The notes below the pieces were generated by a model. It saw nothing but the letters and a program-made list of their open reading frames with translations, searched no databases and was not told the origin of the DNA. From positions 1 to 64,000 of the forward strand of contig JBAOHL010000005.1 of NCBI GenBank assembly GCA_037045045.1: 64,000 nucleotides of DNA, in the 5' to 3' direction. Numbering within the stretch: the stretch's first letter is position 1; every line of letters starts with the position of its first letter. Shown piece by piece: positions 46,203-54,949 of this stretch. The position numbers were made by a program, and so were the translations under genes. The DNA is from Phosphoribacter sp037045045 (GTDB taxonomy: Bacteria; Actinomycetota; Actinomycetes; Actinomycetales; Dermatophilaceae).

Positions 46203-47891
46203 ATGACCAGCACCATCTCCGCTCCAGTTCCCGGCCTCATGTTCGACGAGGTGGCCGACCTGGAGCTGTCCCCCGCGTGGTTCCTCGACGGCACCCACTC
46301 GGTCCCCCCGTGGACCCCCCTGTTCGGGTGGTTCTGGGTGAACTTCTGCAGGCACGGCATGCAATACGGTGCCGAGACCCTGTCACTGCCGACAGTCAAG
46401 GGGTGGGACTGGCGGTTCAAGAACGGGGGCGGATACCTCACTGTCCTGACGGTGAAGTCCGAAGAGGAGATGCGCCAACGCGAGGAGCGGTTCCGCGAGC
46501 AGATCCGGCCCTTCGTCGAGGACTGGGACGGCCTCTGGGCGCAGCAGCTCGGCGAGATGCTCGGCCACTATGAGGACCTCAAGGCCATCGACCTCGACGC
46601 GGCCACCAACATCGGTGTCCTCGACGCCTTCGAGAAGACGATCAACGTGGCCCGCCGCATGTGGGAAGTCCACATGTACATGATGTACGGGACGTTCACC
46701 GGGTACATCCTCTTCGAGTCGATGTGCCGGGAGATGCTCGGCATCGACGACACGAACCCGACGTTCCACAAGCTCATCACCGGGTTCGACAACAAGGTCC
46801 TGCAGGTCGACAAGCGGATCTGGGAGTTCTCCCGACAGGCGCAGGAGATGGGTCTGGCCGAACTCATCCTCAAGACCGACGCCGACGAACTCGTCAACGT
46901 CCTCGAGGACGACCCCAAGGGCCAGCAGTTCATGACCGAGTTCCGGGCCTTCCTCGACGAGGACGGCTGGCGGATGCAGCGGATGTCGGAGATCAACCTG
47001 CCGACGTGGATCGAGGACCCGACGCCGCCGCTGACCAACGTCAAGCAGTTCCTCGTCAAGGGCGGTGGCTTCAACCTCGAGGACGAGCGGGCCAAGATCA
47101 CCGCCGAACGCGAGGAGGCGGAGAAGGAGATCCTCGCCAAGATCGCCCCGCAGCAGATGGGGTGGTTCACGACGCTGCTGCGCCTGGCCCAGAAGTGCGG
47201 GATGTTCAGCGAGGAGCACGACCATTACCTCGACCTCTACACCCACGCCCTGATGCGTCGCGCCGCCCTGGCGGTTGGCCGGCGGATGGTCGCCGGCGGG
47301 GCGATCGACGAGGCGGAGGACACGTTCTACCTCATCCCCGACGAGATCCGCAAAGCCGCCATCAACCCCGACCAGTTCGACCTGCGCCCGCTCGTCCAGG
47401 CCCGCAAGGACGAGTGGGCGGGGTGGTGCAAGGAGCAGAACCCACCGGCGATCCTGCGGGAGGGCTACGACCTCGACCAGGCGATGATGGCCCTGGTGCA
47501 GTCCAAGGACCCGATCGCCCTCAAGGTCGTCGTGGGGGCGATGCCGGTCGTCAGCGAGGACAGCAAGGCCGATCTGCACGGCACCTGCGGCTCACCCGGG
47601 GTGTGCGAAGGACCAGCGCGGGTCATCCTCAGCGAGGACCAACTCGCCGACGTCCTCCCCGGCGAGATCCTCGTCGCGGCGACGACCTCGCCGAGCTGGA
47701 CCCCGGTGTTCTCCTTCATCAAGGGCGTCGTCGTCGACCGTGGCGCCTCGCTGTCGCACGCCGCCATCGTCGGGCGCGAGTACGGCATACCGGTGCTCAT
47801 GAACGTCTTCGTCGGCACGCAGACGATCCGCACGGGGATGCACATCCGCGTCGACGCCAACCTCGGCACGTTGTACATCCTCGACAAGTAG
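46203..47891 (+). CDS. PEP-utilising-enzyme-type phosphotransferase, phosphohistidine/substrate subunit
   Basis: 562 residues. The first about 470 are mostly helical with many charged coiled-coil-like segments and probably bind the substrate. Residues about 480-560 are the mobile PEP-utiliser domain with VVDRGASLSHAAIVGREYGIP, in which H519 should be the phosphorylated histidine. There is no ATP-grasp domain; the next gene supplies it. This two-subunit split matches phenylphosphate synthase of Thauera (alpha with phosphohistidine, beta with ATP site) and, as a single chain, rifampin phosphotransferase. I chose the ATG at 46203 because of the GGGAGAAG site at 46188. The most likely activity is transfer of the beta-phosphate of ATP to an alcohol, phenol or enol substrate. 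The acceptor is unknown. Confidence 0.82.
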   Translation: MTSTISAPVPGLMFDEVADLELSPAWFLDGTHSVPPWTPLFGWFWVNFCRHGMQYGAETLSLPTVKGWDWRFKNGGGYLTVLTVKSEEEMRQREERFREQIRPFVEDWDGLWAQQLGEMLGHYEDLKAIDLDAATNIGVLDAFEKTINVARRMWEVHMYMMYGTFTGYILFESMCREMLGIDDTNPTFHKLITGFDNKVLQVDKRIWEFSRQAQEMGLAELILKTDADELVNVLEDDPKGQQFMTEFRAFLDEDGWRMQRMSEINLPTWIEDPTPPLTNVKQFLVKGGGFNLEDERAKITAEREEAEKEILAKIAPQQMGWFTTLLRLAQKCGMFSEEHDHYLDLYTHALMRRAALAVGRRMVAGGAIDEAEDTFYLIPDEIRKAAINPDQFDLRPLVQARKDEWAGWCKEQNPPAILREGYDLDQAMMALVQSKDPIALKVVVGAMPVVSEDSKADLHGTCGSPGVCEGPARVILSEDQLADVLPGEILVAATTSPSWTPVFSFIKGVVVDRGASLSHAAIVGREYGIPVLMNVFVGTQTIRTGMHIRVDANLGTLYILDK

Positions 47892-47955
47892 TTCCACTCA
47901 GGGGTATGCCGTGGGGCTGGGGCGGCCCGGTCCCACGGCGGGCAGGAGCCAACCG

Positions 47956-48990
47956 ATGACGCAGCAATGGATCTACTGGTTCGACGAACTGAACCAGGGC
48001 GACAACGATCTCGTCGGCAAGAAGTGCGCCAACCTCGGCGAGATGACGAAACTGGGCATGCGCGTGCCCCCCGGATACGCCATCTCGGTGGACGGGTTCC
48101 AGCGGTACATGGAGGTCACCGGCCTAGGCAAACGCCTGGAACGGTACTTCGCCGACCTCGGGCCCGACCTCAAGACGAGCGTCCAGAAGCAGATGGACGC
48201 CAGCCAGGCCGCCAAGGAGATGTTCGCGCACACACCGATGCCCGACGAAGTGGGCGGGCCCATCGAGAGCAACTACGCGACGCTGTGCGAACGCACGGGC
48301 ATCGCCGACGTTCCGGTCGCGGTCCGCTCCAGCGGGTCGGTGAGCATGCCCGGACAGATGGAGACCTACCTCTACGTCCGTGGCGCGCACGACGTCAAGC
48401 ACCGCGTCCGCGAGGTCTGGGAGAGCACCTTCAACACCCGGGCCATCGCCTTCCGCCTCGAGAAGGGCCTGGCCGTGGCCAAGGCCCCGATCGGCGTGGC
48501 CGTGCTCAAGATGGTCGACGCCAAGAGCGCGGGCGTCGTGCTCACCGTCGACCCCAACTCCGCCGACCTCGACCACGTCGTCGTCGAGGGCAACTGGGGG
48601 CTCGGCGAGAGCGTCGTCAGCGGCGAGATCACCCCCGACCACTTCCTCGTCGCCAAGGCCGACCTCGGCATCGTCGACCGGGTGGTGAGCCGCAAGACCC
48701 GTCAGGTCATCCCCACCGAACACGGCACCCACAAGGCCGAGGTCCCTGCCGAACTGCAGGACCTGCCCTGCCTCGACGACGCGGAGATCGGCGAGATCGT
48801 GCGGGTAGCCCTCGGCGTGGAGAAGCATTTCGGGGCGCCCCAAGACATGGAGTGGGTCATCGACCGCGATGCCAACGTTCCCGAGAGCGTCATCTGGGTG
48901 CAGGCCCGGCCGGCGAAGTTCGTCGCCAAGGACAAGGCGGCCGAGGCCGACTACCTCGTCGACCAGATGACCAGGCTGTTCCGACACTGA
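47956..48990 (+). CDS. PEP/pyruvate-binding ATP-grasp subunit of the split phosphotransferase
   Basis: 344 residues of the PPDK/PEP-synthase N-terminal domain: GKKCANLGEMTKLGMRVPPGY at the start, AVRSSGSVSMPGQMETYL (nucleotide site), GNWGLGESVVSGEITPDHF and EWVIDRDANVPESVIWVQARP. It contains no phosphohistidine domain. Together with the preceding subunit it makes a complete dikinase-type machine that would hydrolyse ATP to AMP and Pi and phosphorylate the partner's H519. A spacer of 64 bp, with a GGTATGCC motif, separates the two genes. Confidence 0.86.
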   Translation: MTQQWIYWFDELNQGDNDLVGKKCANLGEMTKLGMRVPPGYAISVDGFQRYMEVTGLGKRLERYFADLGPDLKTSVQKQMDASQAAKEMFAHTPMPDEVGGPIESNYATLCERTGIADVPVAVRSSGSVSMPGQMETYLYVRGAHDVKHRVREVWESTFNTRAIAFRLEKGLAVAKAPIGVAVLKMVDAKSAGVVLTVDPNSADLDHVVVEGNWGLGESVVSGEITPDHFLVAKADLGIVDRVVSRKTRQVIPTEHGTHKAEVPAELQDLPCLDDAEIGEIVRVALGVEKHFGAPQDMEWVIDRDANVPESVIWVQARPAKFVAKDKAAEADYLVDQMTRLFRH

Positions 48991-49006
48991 CCGGAAGGGT
49001 GACACC

Positions 49007-49669
49007 ATGTCCGTCCTGTTCAATCAGCACTGGGACGTCGCTCCCGGGCGGATGAAGCCGTACTCCGAGGACTTCATCATGAAGACCTACAACCCCACCC
49101 TGAGCCGGATCGGGCTGGACCTCGTCGGCGGCTACTACGTGACCGTCGGGATGGGCCCGCGGATCATTCTCGTCGCCCGGACCAAGACCATGCTCGCCCT
49201 CGAGACGGCGATGGCCTCGCCGGACTTCGACGCGGTGACCCGCCAACTGCTCGAATACGTGACGAGCTACCACAGCAAGATCCTCGTACCGACCACGGCC
49301 ATCCCCGTGGAGCACTACGAAGTGCAAGGCGGCTCGTGCAAGTTCACCCAGTACTGGAACGTCCTGCCCGACCGGGTCGACGACTACCGCCAGTTCATGG
49401 AGAAGGAGTTCGTCCCGGGCATGGAACACGCCGGTATGCCGGTCACCGGCGGGTGGCGGGTCGCCGTGGGGTCCGGGCCGACGATGCTCACCGAGGCCTC
49501 GACGGCCCAGATCGTCGACATCGCCAAGGCCATCGACACCGACACCTTCAGGCACATCGTGCGCAAGCTCAAGACGACCTACGTGTACGACTACCACAGC
49601 CGGATTCTCAATCCGACCGGGCGGGTCGAGATCTCGCGATTCCTCAGCGAGATGCTCGGGTCGTTCTGA
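49007..49669 (+). CDS. Internally duplicated ferredoxin-like-fold protein of unknown function
   Basis: 220 residues with two clear repeats: residues 5-92 (FNQHWDVAPGRMKPYSEDF to TSYHSKIL) and 113-201 (FTQYWNVLPDRVDDYRQFM to YDYHSRIL). Each half looks like a NIPSNAP/dimeric alpha-beta-barrel unit, so one chain could form a full barrel. Conserved His and Tyr at the end of each repeat may be functional. It follows the phosphotransferase genes by 16 bp. It could be a small accessory subunit or a binding/lyase protein of the pathway. Phenylphosphate synthase also has a small third subunit, though of another fold. Confidence 0.7.
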   Translation: MSVLFNQHWDVAPGRMKPYSEDFIMKTYNPTLSRIGLDLVGGYYVTVGMGPRIILVARTKTMLALETAMASPDFDAVTRQLLEYVTSYHSKILVPTTAIPVEHYEVQGGSCKFTQYWNVLPDRVDDYRQFMEKEFVPGMEHAGMPVTGGWRVAVGSGPTMLTEASTAQIVDIAKAIDTDTFRHIVRKLKTTYVYDYHSRILNPTGRVEISRFLSEMLGSF

Positions 49670-49727
49670 CCGCTCGGGTCGAACGCCCGGGCCCGCGACG
49701 TCCCCGACGAGCGAGGCAGGGAGCACC

Positions 49728-51164
49728 ATGGACTTCTTCATCGACGGCCGGTGGACACCGGCCATGGACGGGGCGACCGCACCGGTCCTCGATCCGGCCA
49801 CCGGCGAGGTGGTCGACACCGTGCCGGTCGGCACGGCGCTCGATGCCGACCGGGCGATCCGTGCGGCGGCCACCGCGTTCGAGTCGTGGCGCACGGTGCC
49901 GACCGCCAAGCGGGCCGCGCTGCAGCACGCCGCCGCGGCGTTGTTACGCGAACGCGCCGGCGAGATGGCCACGTTGCTGACCCGGGAGCTGGGCCGACCG
50001 CTGTCCGGCACGAGGGTCGAGGTCTATCGGGTCGCCGACCTGCTCGACTACTTCGCCGAGGAAGGGCTGCGGATCAGCGGGGAGATCCCGATGATCAACG
50101 AGGCGAACGAACGGGTGCTCGTCGTCAAGGAGCCGGTCGGCGTCGTCGTCGCCATCGCGCCGTTCAACTATCCGCTGACCCTGCTCACCTTCAAGCTCGG
50201 GGCGGCCTTGATCACCGGCTGCACGGTCGTGGCAAAACCCGCGTCGGACACGCCCTTGACGACCCTGCGGATGGCCGAACTCTTCCACGACGCCGGCTAC
50301 CCGCCGGGGGTGTTCAACGCGGTGACCGGATCGGGCGGCAGCTTCGGCAGTGCGCTCGTCCAACACCCGGTGCCGCGCAAGGTCGCCTTCACGGGCAGCA
50401 GCGCGGCCGGCAAGCGGATCGCCGCCATGGCCTCCGCGACAAACAAGCGGGTGACCCTCGAACTGGGCGGCCAGTCGCCGGCGATCGTCTGTGCCGACGC
50501 GCACCTCGACTCGGCTGTCCCTGCCCTGGTGCGCCACGCGTTCGCCAACAGCGGGCAGTTCTGCTACCGCGTCAACCGGATCTACTGCGCTCGGGAGATC
50601 TACGACGAATTCGTCCGCCGCTTCGCCGAGGGCGCTGCGGCACTGAAGCTCGGCAACGGCTTGGTCGCCGGGTGCGACCTCGGTCCCATGGTCAACGAGG
50701 AGATCTTCTCCACGAGCGTCGAGCAGGTCGCCGACGCCCGGGCACAAGGAGCGCGCATCGTCACTGGTGGCGACCGGGTGACTGGCGGCGAGTACGACCG
50801 CGGGTTCTTCTTCCCGCCCACAGTCATCGCCGACACGACTCCGGACATGAAGATCATGCGCGAGGAGACCTTCGGGCCGGTCGTCGGCATCCGCGCCTTC
50901 GACGAGTTGGCCGACGCGATCGCCCAGGCCAACGACTCGCCCTACGGTCTGGCCGGCTACGTGTTCAGCAGCGACGTCGGCACGGCACTGCGGATCGCCG
51001 AGTCCATCGAGGCGGGGTCGGTGTGGATCAACGACATCCACCGCTCGTACAACATGGTCCCGTTCGGCGGCTACAAGGAGAGCGGGCTGGGCCGGGAGAA
51101 GTCCAAGCACGGCCTGGACGCCTACCTCGAGCTCAAGACGATCTACTTGGCCCTCGGGGTCTGA
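49728..51164 (+). CDS. Aldehyde dehydrogenase family protein
   Basis: 478 residues. Seen are the proton-relay glutamate in VTLELGGQSPAIV, the nucleophile in FANSGQFCYRVNRIYC (GQxC), the NAD site AFTGSSAAGKRIA, and EETFGPVVGIRAFD. It should oxidise an aldehyde or semialdehyde to acid with NAD(P). GCAGGGAG precedes the ATG. It sits between the duplicated protein and the SDR, suggesting alcohol-to-aldehyde-to-acid steps late in the pathway. Confidence 0.92.
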   Translation: MDFFIDGRWTPAMDGATAPVLDPATGEVVDTVPVGTALDADRAIRAAATAFESWRTVPTAKRAALQHAAAALLRERAGEMATLLTRELGRPLSGTRVEVYRVADLLDYFAEEGLRISGEIPMINEANERVLVVKEPVGVVVAIAPFNYPLTLLTFKLGAALITGCTVVAKPASDTPLTTLRMAELFHDAGYPPGVFNAVTGSGGSFGSALVQHPVPRKVAFTGSSAAGKRIAAMASATNKRVTLELGGQSPAIVCADAHLDSAVPALVRHAFANSGQFCYRVNRIYCAREIYDEFVRRFAEGAAALKLGNGLVAGCDLGPMVNEEIFSTSVEQVADARAQGARIVTGGDRVTGGEYDRGFFFPPTVIADTTPDMKIMREETFGPVVGIRAFDELADAIAQANDSPYGLAGYVFSSDVGTALRIAESIEAGSVWINDIHRSYNMVPFGGYKESGLGREKSKHGLDAYLELKTIYLALGV

Positions 51165-51239
51165 GGATGCCGCACCGGGCATCGCTCGTCACACGTCACG
51201 TGCCGGCTCGGGGCCGGGACGCCGTCAAGGAGGTGGCTC

Positions 51240-51998
51240 ATGTCCGAGCAGGTGTTGGCTGACCGGGTGGCCGTCGTCACCGGCGGAGGCGGTGGGCTCG
51301 GCCGCACGTTCGCCCTGGCCCTGGCGGCGGCAGGCGCGAAGGTCGCTGCCGCCGACCGCGATGCCGAAGGAGCAGCCGAGACGGCCCGGCTCATCGCGGC
51401 GGCCGGGGGCGAGGGAGTGGGCCTGCCGCTCGACGTCTCCGACCAGGCCTCCACCGAGGCCGTGGCCGCCGACGTCGTCGGGCGGTGGGGACGCGTCGAC
51501 GTGCTCGTGAACAACGCCGGGGTCTACGGGACGATCGAGCGCAAGCCGTTCTTCGAGATCACCGGCCCGGAGTGGGACCTCGTCATGGCGGTCAACCTCA
51601 AGGGCTCCTGGCTCGCCTCGCGGGCGGTGTTCCCGGCGATGCGCGAGCACGGCGGCAGCATCGTCAACATCGCCTCGGCGACCTTCTACAGCGGGTCGCC
51701 GATGTGGGCCCACTACGTCGCCTCCAAGGGCGGGATCATCGGGCTGACCCGGGCCATGGCGCGGGAGGCGGGGGACTACGGCATCCGGGTCAACGCCGTC
51801 GCCCCGGGCTTCACGCTCACCGACGCGAGCCTCGGATTGATGAGCGACGCTGCGACATACGGGGTGACCCGCGGAGCCATCAAGCGGGCCCAGCAACCCG
51901 ACGACCTCATCGGGGCGGTGCTCTTCCTCGCCTCCGACGCCAGCACTTTCGTCACCGGGCAGACGATGATCGTCGACGGCGGCCGCCAGTTCAACTGA
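51240..51998 (+). CDS. Short-chain dehydrogenase/reductase (SDR)
   Basis: 252 residues with the nucleotide motif VVTGGGGGLGRTFALAL, NNAGVYG, catalytic YVASK (Tyr and Lys), and the terminal ASTFVTGQTMIVDGGRQF. It is a classical NAD(P) alcohol dehydrogenase or ketoreductase. It is the last gene of the co-directional run. AAGGAGGTG precedes the start. Substrate unknown. Confidence 0.92.
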   Translation: MSEQVLADRVAVVTGGGGGLGRTFALALAAAGAKVAAADRDAEGAAETARLIAAAGGEGVGLPLDVSDQASTEAVAADVVGRWGRVDVLVNNAGVYGTIERKPFFEITGPEWDLVMAVNLKGSWLASRAVFPAMREHGGSIVNIASATFYSGSPMWAHYVASKGGIIGLTRAMAREAGDYGIRVNAVAPGFTLTDASLGLMSDAATYGVTRGAIKRAQQPDDLIGAVLFLASDASTFVTGQTMIVDGGRQFN

Positions 51999-52210
51999 CG
52001 ACGCCGCGTATGCCGCGGTGGCCACGACGACGGCCGGCCGCACCGCGCAGGTCCCCACGGCGCCGAACCACAGCACGACGGGCGGCGCCACGACGAGGAG
52101 GTCGTGCCTCATCGGGCACGGTTGACTCCGAGTCGTTGCTCGGGGACGCGACGACACTTACCGTCGCTGTGGTGGGGACTCGCGAGCGCGCCGCGCCCGA
52201 GGGCAGGCGA

Positions 52211-53956
52211 ATGAGCGGCCCTCGGCACACCGTCGCGCCCGCCCCCACGGCCGGCGCCTCCCACGCGCAGGGAGCCCCGCCAATCGGGGGACTGCTCGAC
52301 CCCCTGCGCGCCGGGAACGCCGCCGCCACGCAGGCGCTGCAGCGCATGGTGGCCGAGAGATCCACGCCGATACTGCAGCGGCTCGTCGCCGTCCAGAGAG
52401 AGGACCGAGCCGAAGCGTTGGCGTGGCTGCGCCGGCTTCTCGCCCTGCGCGGTGGCGGGCTGTCCGCGGCGGTCATGGCGACCGCGGCCACCCGGTTGAG
52501 CGGGTGGTCCGATGACCGACGTGCGCATCTGGTCGCCCAGGTCCGTGGCGACGTCGACGGTTTCGAGGTCGCGGTCGGCACCGCCGGCCTGCTCACCGAT
52601 CCGTCGGCCGGGCGGGTGCTGGGCCTGCTCGAGAACACCAGGCCCACAGCCGATCTCGGGGCGCGGTTGGCGACGCTGTTCAGCGGGTCGATCGCGCCGA
52701 GCATCGGCCTGGTCATCGCCGCGAACACGGACGAGGACCGCCTCCGCGCGGCACTCCAGGCACCGAGCCGGGCCGCCGCCATCGCGGACGTGCTGCGGCG
52801 CAACCCCGCCGCCGGGCTGCCCGCCGGCCTCGTCTCGATCCGCGCCACCGTCGCGCGGATCGGGGCCGAACTGGCCAGCCCGACGACCGAGGGAGTCACC
52901 GCCTCGAACGCGGCCCGAGAGGCCCGCGTCGAGCAGATCCTCACGCCACCGGCCGTGGCGGCGGCGCGTGCCGCCGCCGCGGCGGCAGGGTTGGCGCCCC
53001 CCGCGTTCATCCCGGCTCGCTACTACGAGGACCTCATCGCCGGGCTACATGTCGCGGTGCAGGCTGCGTGGGGGTGGGCCGGGCCCAAGGAGGCGCGCCG
53101 GCCCCTGGACGCCAGCCCGGGCGGCCACGTCGAGCAGATCGCCGTCGAGGCCAAGGCCCGGGTCGACGCCCTGTACGGGGCGTTCGGGTCGGCGCCGGCA
53201 CCGGCGATGACCTTCGCGGCCGGCAACCTCGAGGACCGCGCCACGATCGCCGGGGACCCACACGACATGGCTCGGTGGTTCGTCCGCGAGGGCAGTGGCA
53301 CCCGACCGTCGATCTCGGCGGTGCAGGAAGCCCACCACTCGTTCGAGGACGCGGCCGCCGCCCAGGTCGTCGAGGACCGGGTCATCGACCACTACAGCGG
53401 ACGGTCCGCGCCGGCCGCGGCCAACGAGACCGCCGCGGTGGCGGCCCTCGGCATCACCGCCGCCGAACGCACCCGCCGTCTGACGATCATCGACCGAATG
53501 TGGCCCGGAGTGCAGACCCGCGGCACCGTGTCGGTCGCCGCCCGCGAGGGAGCCACCGCGCGCGAGACCCGCGGGATCTATTGGGGACTGTTCAAGACGA
53601 TGATCCACGAGTACCTCCACACGACGGCGAACCCGACGTACACCACGTGGTACGGGGGGCTGCGCGATTCCCACCATGTGACGACCTACCAAGAGGGGTT
53701 CACCGACCTGTTCACCTTGCGGACCTGGCAGAGCCTGTTCCCCATGGAGGTCGCCTCGAACGCGCCGTTCCGGGCCCGGATCCAGGGCCCGGCCGATCGC
53801 GACCTCGACATGGCGGCCGTGGGCGGCGCACCCGGCCACTACCGCGAACTCGCCGAGGCCCAGGACATCGAGACACTCATCGGCCCGGCGAACATGAAGG
53901 CGGCCTACTTCCGCGGGAACACCGCGGTGCTCGGCGGGGGACGGCTGCCGCGATGA
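52211..53956 (+). CDS. Putative HExxH zinc metallopeptidase effector with injection-system-type leader
   Basis: 581 residues. The N-terminus contains GLLDPLRAGNAAATQALQRM and ILQRLVAVQRE, close to the LQRxAGNxAV leader found on proteins associated with extracellular contractile injection systems (DUF4157-type neighbours). A long Ala-rich helical region follows. The C-terminal third has HEYLH at 466-470 and a likely third zinc ligand E495 in YQEGFTDLF, a gluzincin pattern. The next two genes each overlap by ATGA. No signal peptide is seen. No contractile-sheath or tube genes are in the window, so the delivery route is inferred from the leader only. The ATG at 52211 is preceded by GGGCAGG. Confidence 0.65.
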   Translation: MSGPRHTVAPAPTAGASHAQGAPPIGGLLDPLRAGNAAATQALQRMVAERSTPILQRLVAVQREDRAEALAWLRRLLALRGGGLSAAVMATAATRLSGWSDDRRAHLVAQVRGDVDGFEVAVGTAGLLTDPSAGRVLGLLENTRPTADLGARLATLFSGSIAPSIGLVIAANTDEDRLRAALQAPSRAAAIADVLRRNPAAGLPAGLVSIRATVARIGAELASPTTEGVTASNAAREARVEQILTPPAVAAARAAAAAAGLAPPAFIPARYYEDLIAGLHVAVQAAWGWAGPKEARRPLDASPGGHVEQIAVEAKARVDALYGAFGSAPAPAMTFAAGNLEDRATIAGDPHDMARWFVREGSGTRPSISAVQEAHHSFEDAAAAQVVEDRVIDHYSGRSAPAAANETAAVAALGITAAERTRRLTIIDRMWPGVQTRGTVSVAAREGATARETRGIYWGLFKTMIHEYLHTTANPTYTTWYGGLRDSHHVTTYQEGFTDLFTLRTWQSLFPMEVASNAPFRARIQGPADRDLDMAAVGGAPGHYRELAEAQDIETLIGPANMKAAYFRGNTAVLGGGRLPR

Positions 53957-54447
53957 TGCCGACCCGCCCTGACCCGCAAGCACTGCTCGACGCGCTGGCC
54001 GGCAGGTACGAACGATGGCACTGGAGCCCGGGCCTGACCGCCGAGGTCGTCGGCGCCGCGATCGGCATACCCCTCGCGCCGCAACCGACCCACGTCGGCG
54101 CGCGGACGCTCCACTCGACGGTCGCGCACATCCCGACCCAGCCGTATGCCGTCCGGTTCCGTTGGGACGACGACGGCGAGCTCGCCCTCGTTGAGTTGGC
54201 CGCTCCTCCCGCCACGCCGGACTGGGCCACGGTCCTGGCCGCGCTCGGCGACCCCGACGTCGTCCACCCGCACGGTCGCGGCCCACTGCCCGGCAGCGAC
54301 CAGCTGTGCTTCCTCACGCGTGGGCTCACCGTGTTCGACGGCGCCGGCCTGGGCTATCAGGCGGTGTGGCTCTATCCACCGACGACCGCGCAGGAGTATG
54401 CCGAGCGCACCGCGGCCTTCCAGACCCCGACCCGAATGAGGCGATGA
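53953..54447 (+). CDS. Hypothetical partner protein of the zincin (164 aa)
   Basis: ATG overlaps the stop of the metallopeptidase gene (ATGA), so the two are coupled. The soluble 164-residue protein has no signal peptide and no recognised domain; strands such as YAVRFRWDDDGELALVELAAPP suggest a beta-rich fold. It could be an immunity protein, an adaptor or a chaperone for the preceding putative effector. This is a position-based idea. Confidence 0.65.
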   Translation: MMPTRPDPQALLDALAGRYERWHWSPGLTAEVVGAAIGIPLAPQPTHVGARTLHSTVAHIPTQPYAVRFRWDDDGELALVELAAPPATPDWATVLAALGDPDVVHPHGRGPLPGSDQLCFLTRGLTVFDGAGLGYQAVWLYPPTTAQEYAERTAAFQTPTRMRR

Positions 54448-54674
54448 CGATGGGCCCTCGACACGGCGATCTCGGCGACGAGCACCGGCGCGACCCAGGG
54501 CTGCGCCTCACCACAGGACACCGCGTGGACCCGCCGCAAGCGGCACACCCCCTGCCGACTGCTGCCGCCCATCCGCTGAGCGAGCTGCAACGCAGCGCGG
54601 GCAACGCCGCCGTAGCTGCCCTCGTCGCCGTTCAACGGCACGCCCTGGTGCCGGAGGAGGAGGCCGGCTCGTAA
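54444..54674 (+). CDS. Short protein with LQRSAGNAAV leader motif, possibly truncated effector
   Basis: 76 residues starting with another ATGA overlap. The motif SELQRSAGNAAVAALVAVQRH is the textbook leader seen at the N-terminus of contractile-injection-associated cargo proteins. The chain then ends at LVPEEEAGS. The end and downstream bases are duplicated in a 70-bp repeat. It may be the leader of a larger cargo whose body was lost, or a small structural/loader protein. Confidence 0.6.
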   Translation: MTMGPRHGDLGDEHRRDPGLRLTTGHRVDPPQAAHPLPTAAAHPLSELQRSAGNAAVAALVAVQRHALVPEEEAGS

Positions 54675-54784
54675 GCCGTCCCGGCACAGCCCGGTCGATC
54701 CGCGCACCGGGTGGCTGGTGCCGGAGGAGGAAGCCGGCTCGTAAGCCGTCCCGGCACAGCCCGGTCGATCCGCGCACCGGCTGG
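54645..54784 (+). repeat. 70-bp direct duplication
   Basis: Two near-identical copies, 54645-54714 and 54715-54784, start CTGGTGCCGGAGGAGG and end CGCGCACCGG plus four bases. They differ at about two positions. The first copy holds the C-terminal codons and stop of the LQRSAGN protein. The copy number could vary by slippage or recombination. Confidence 0.9.
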
Positions 54785-54949
54785 CCGGGGCCGCGGCCCA
54801 GTCCTCAGTCGGCCTCGCCGGCCCGGCCCCGGTGCGGAGGGATCCGCCCGGGGGAACGCCGCCGCCCGAGCCGTTCCCGCGGGTGAGCTGCGACGGCATA
54901 CTCGGCATGAGCCGTCGTTGGGCGGACCTGCCCCAGCGAGGAGTCCCCG

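Noticed and set aside
46203..48990. Ordinary PEP synthase or pyruvate phosphate dikinase split in two
   Set aside because: No PEP/pyruvate barrel domain is visible in either protein, so the acceptor is likely not pyruvate.
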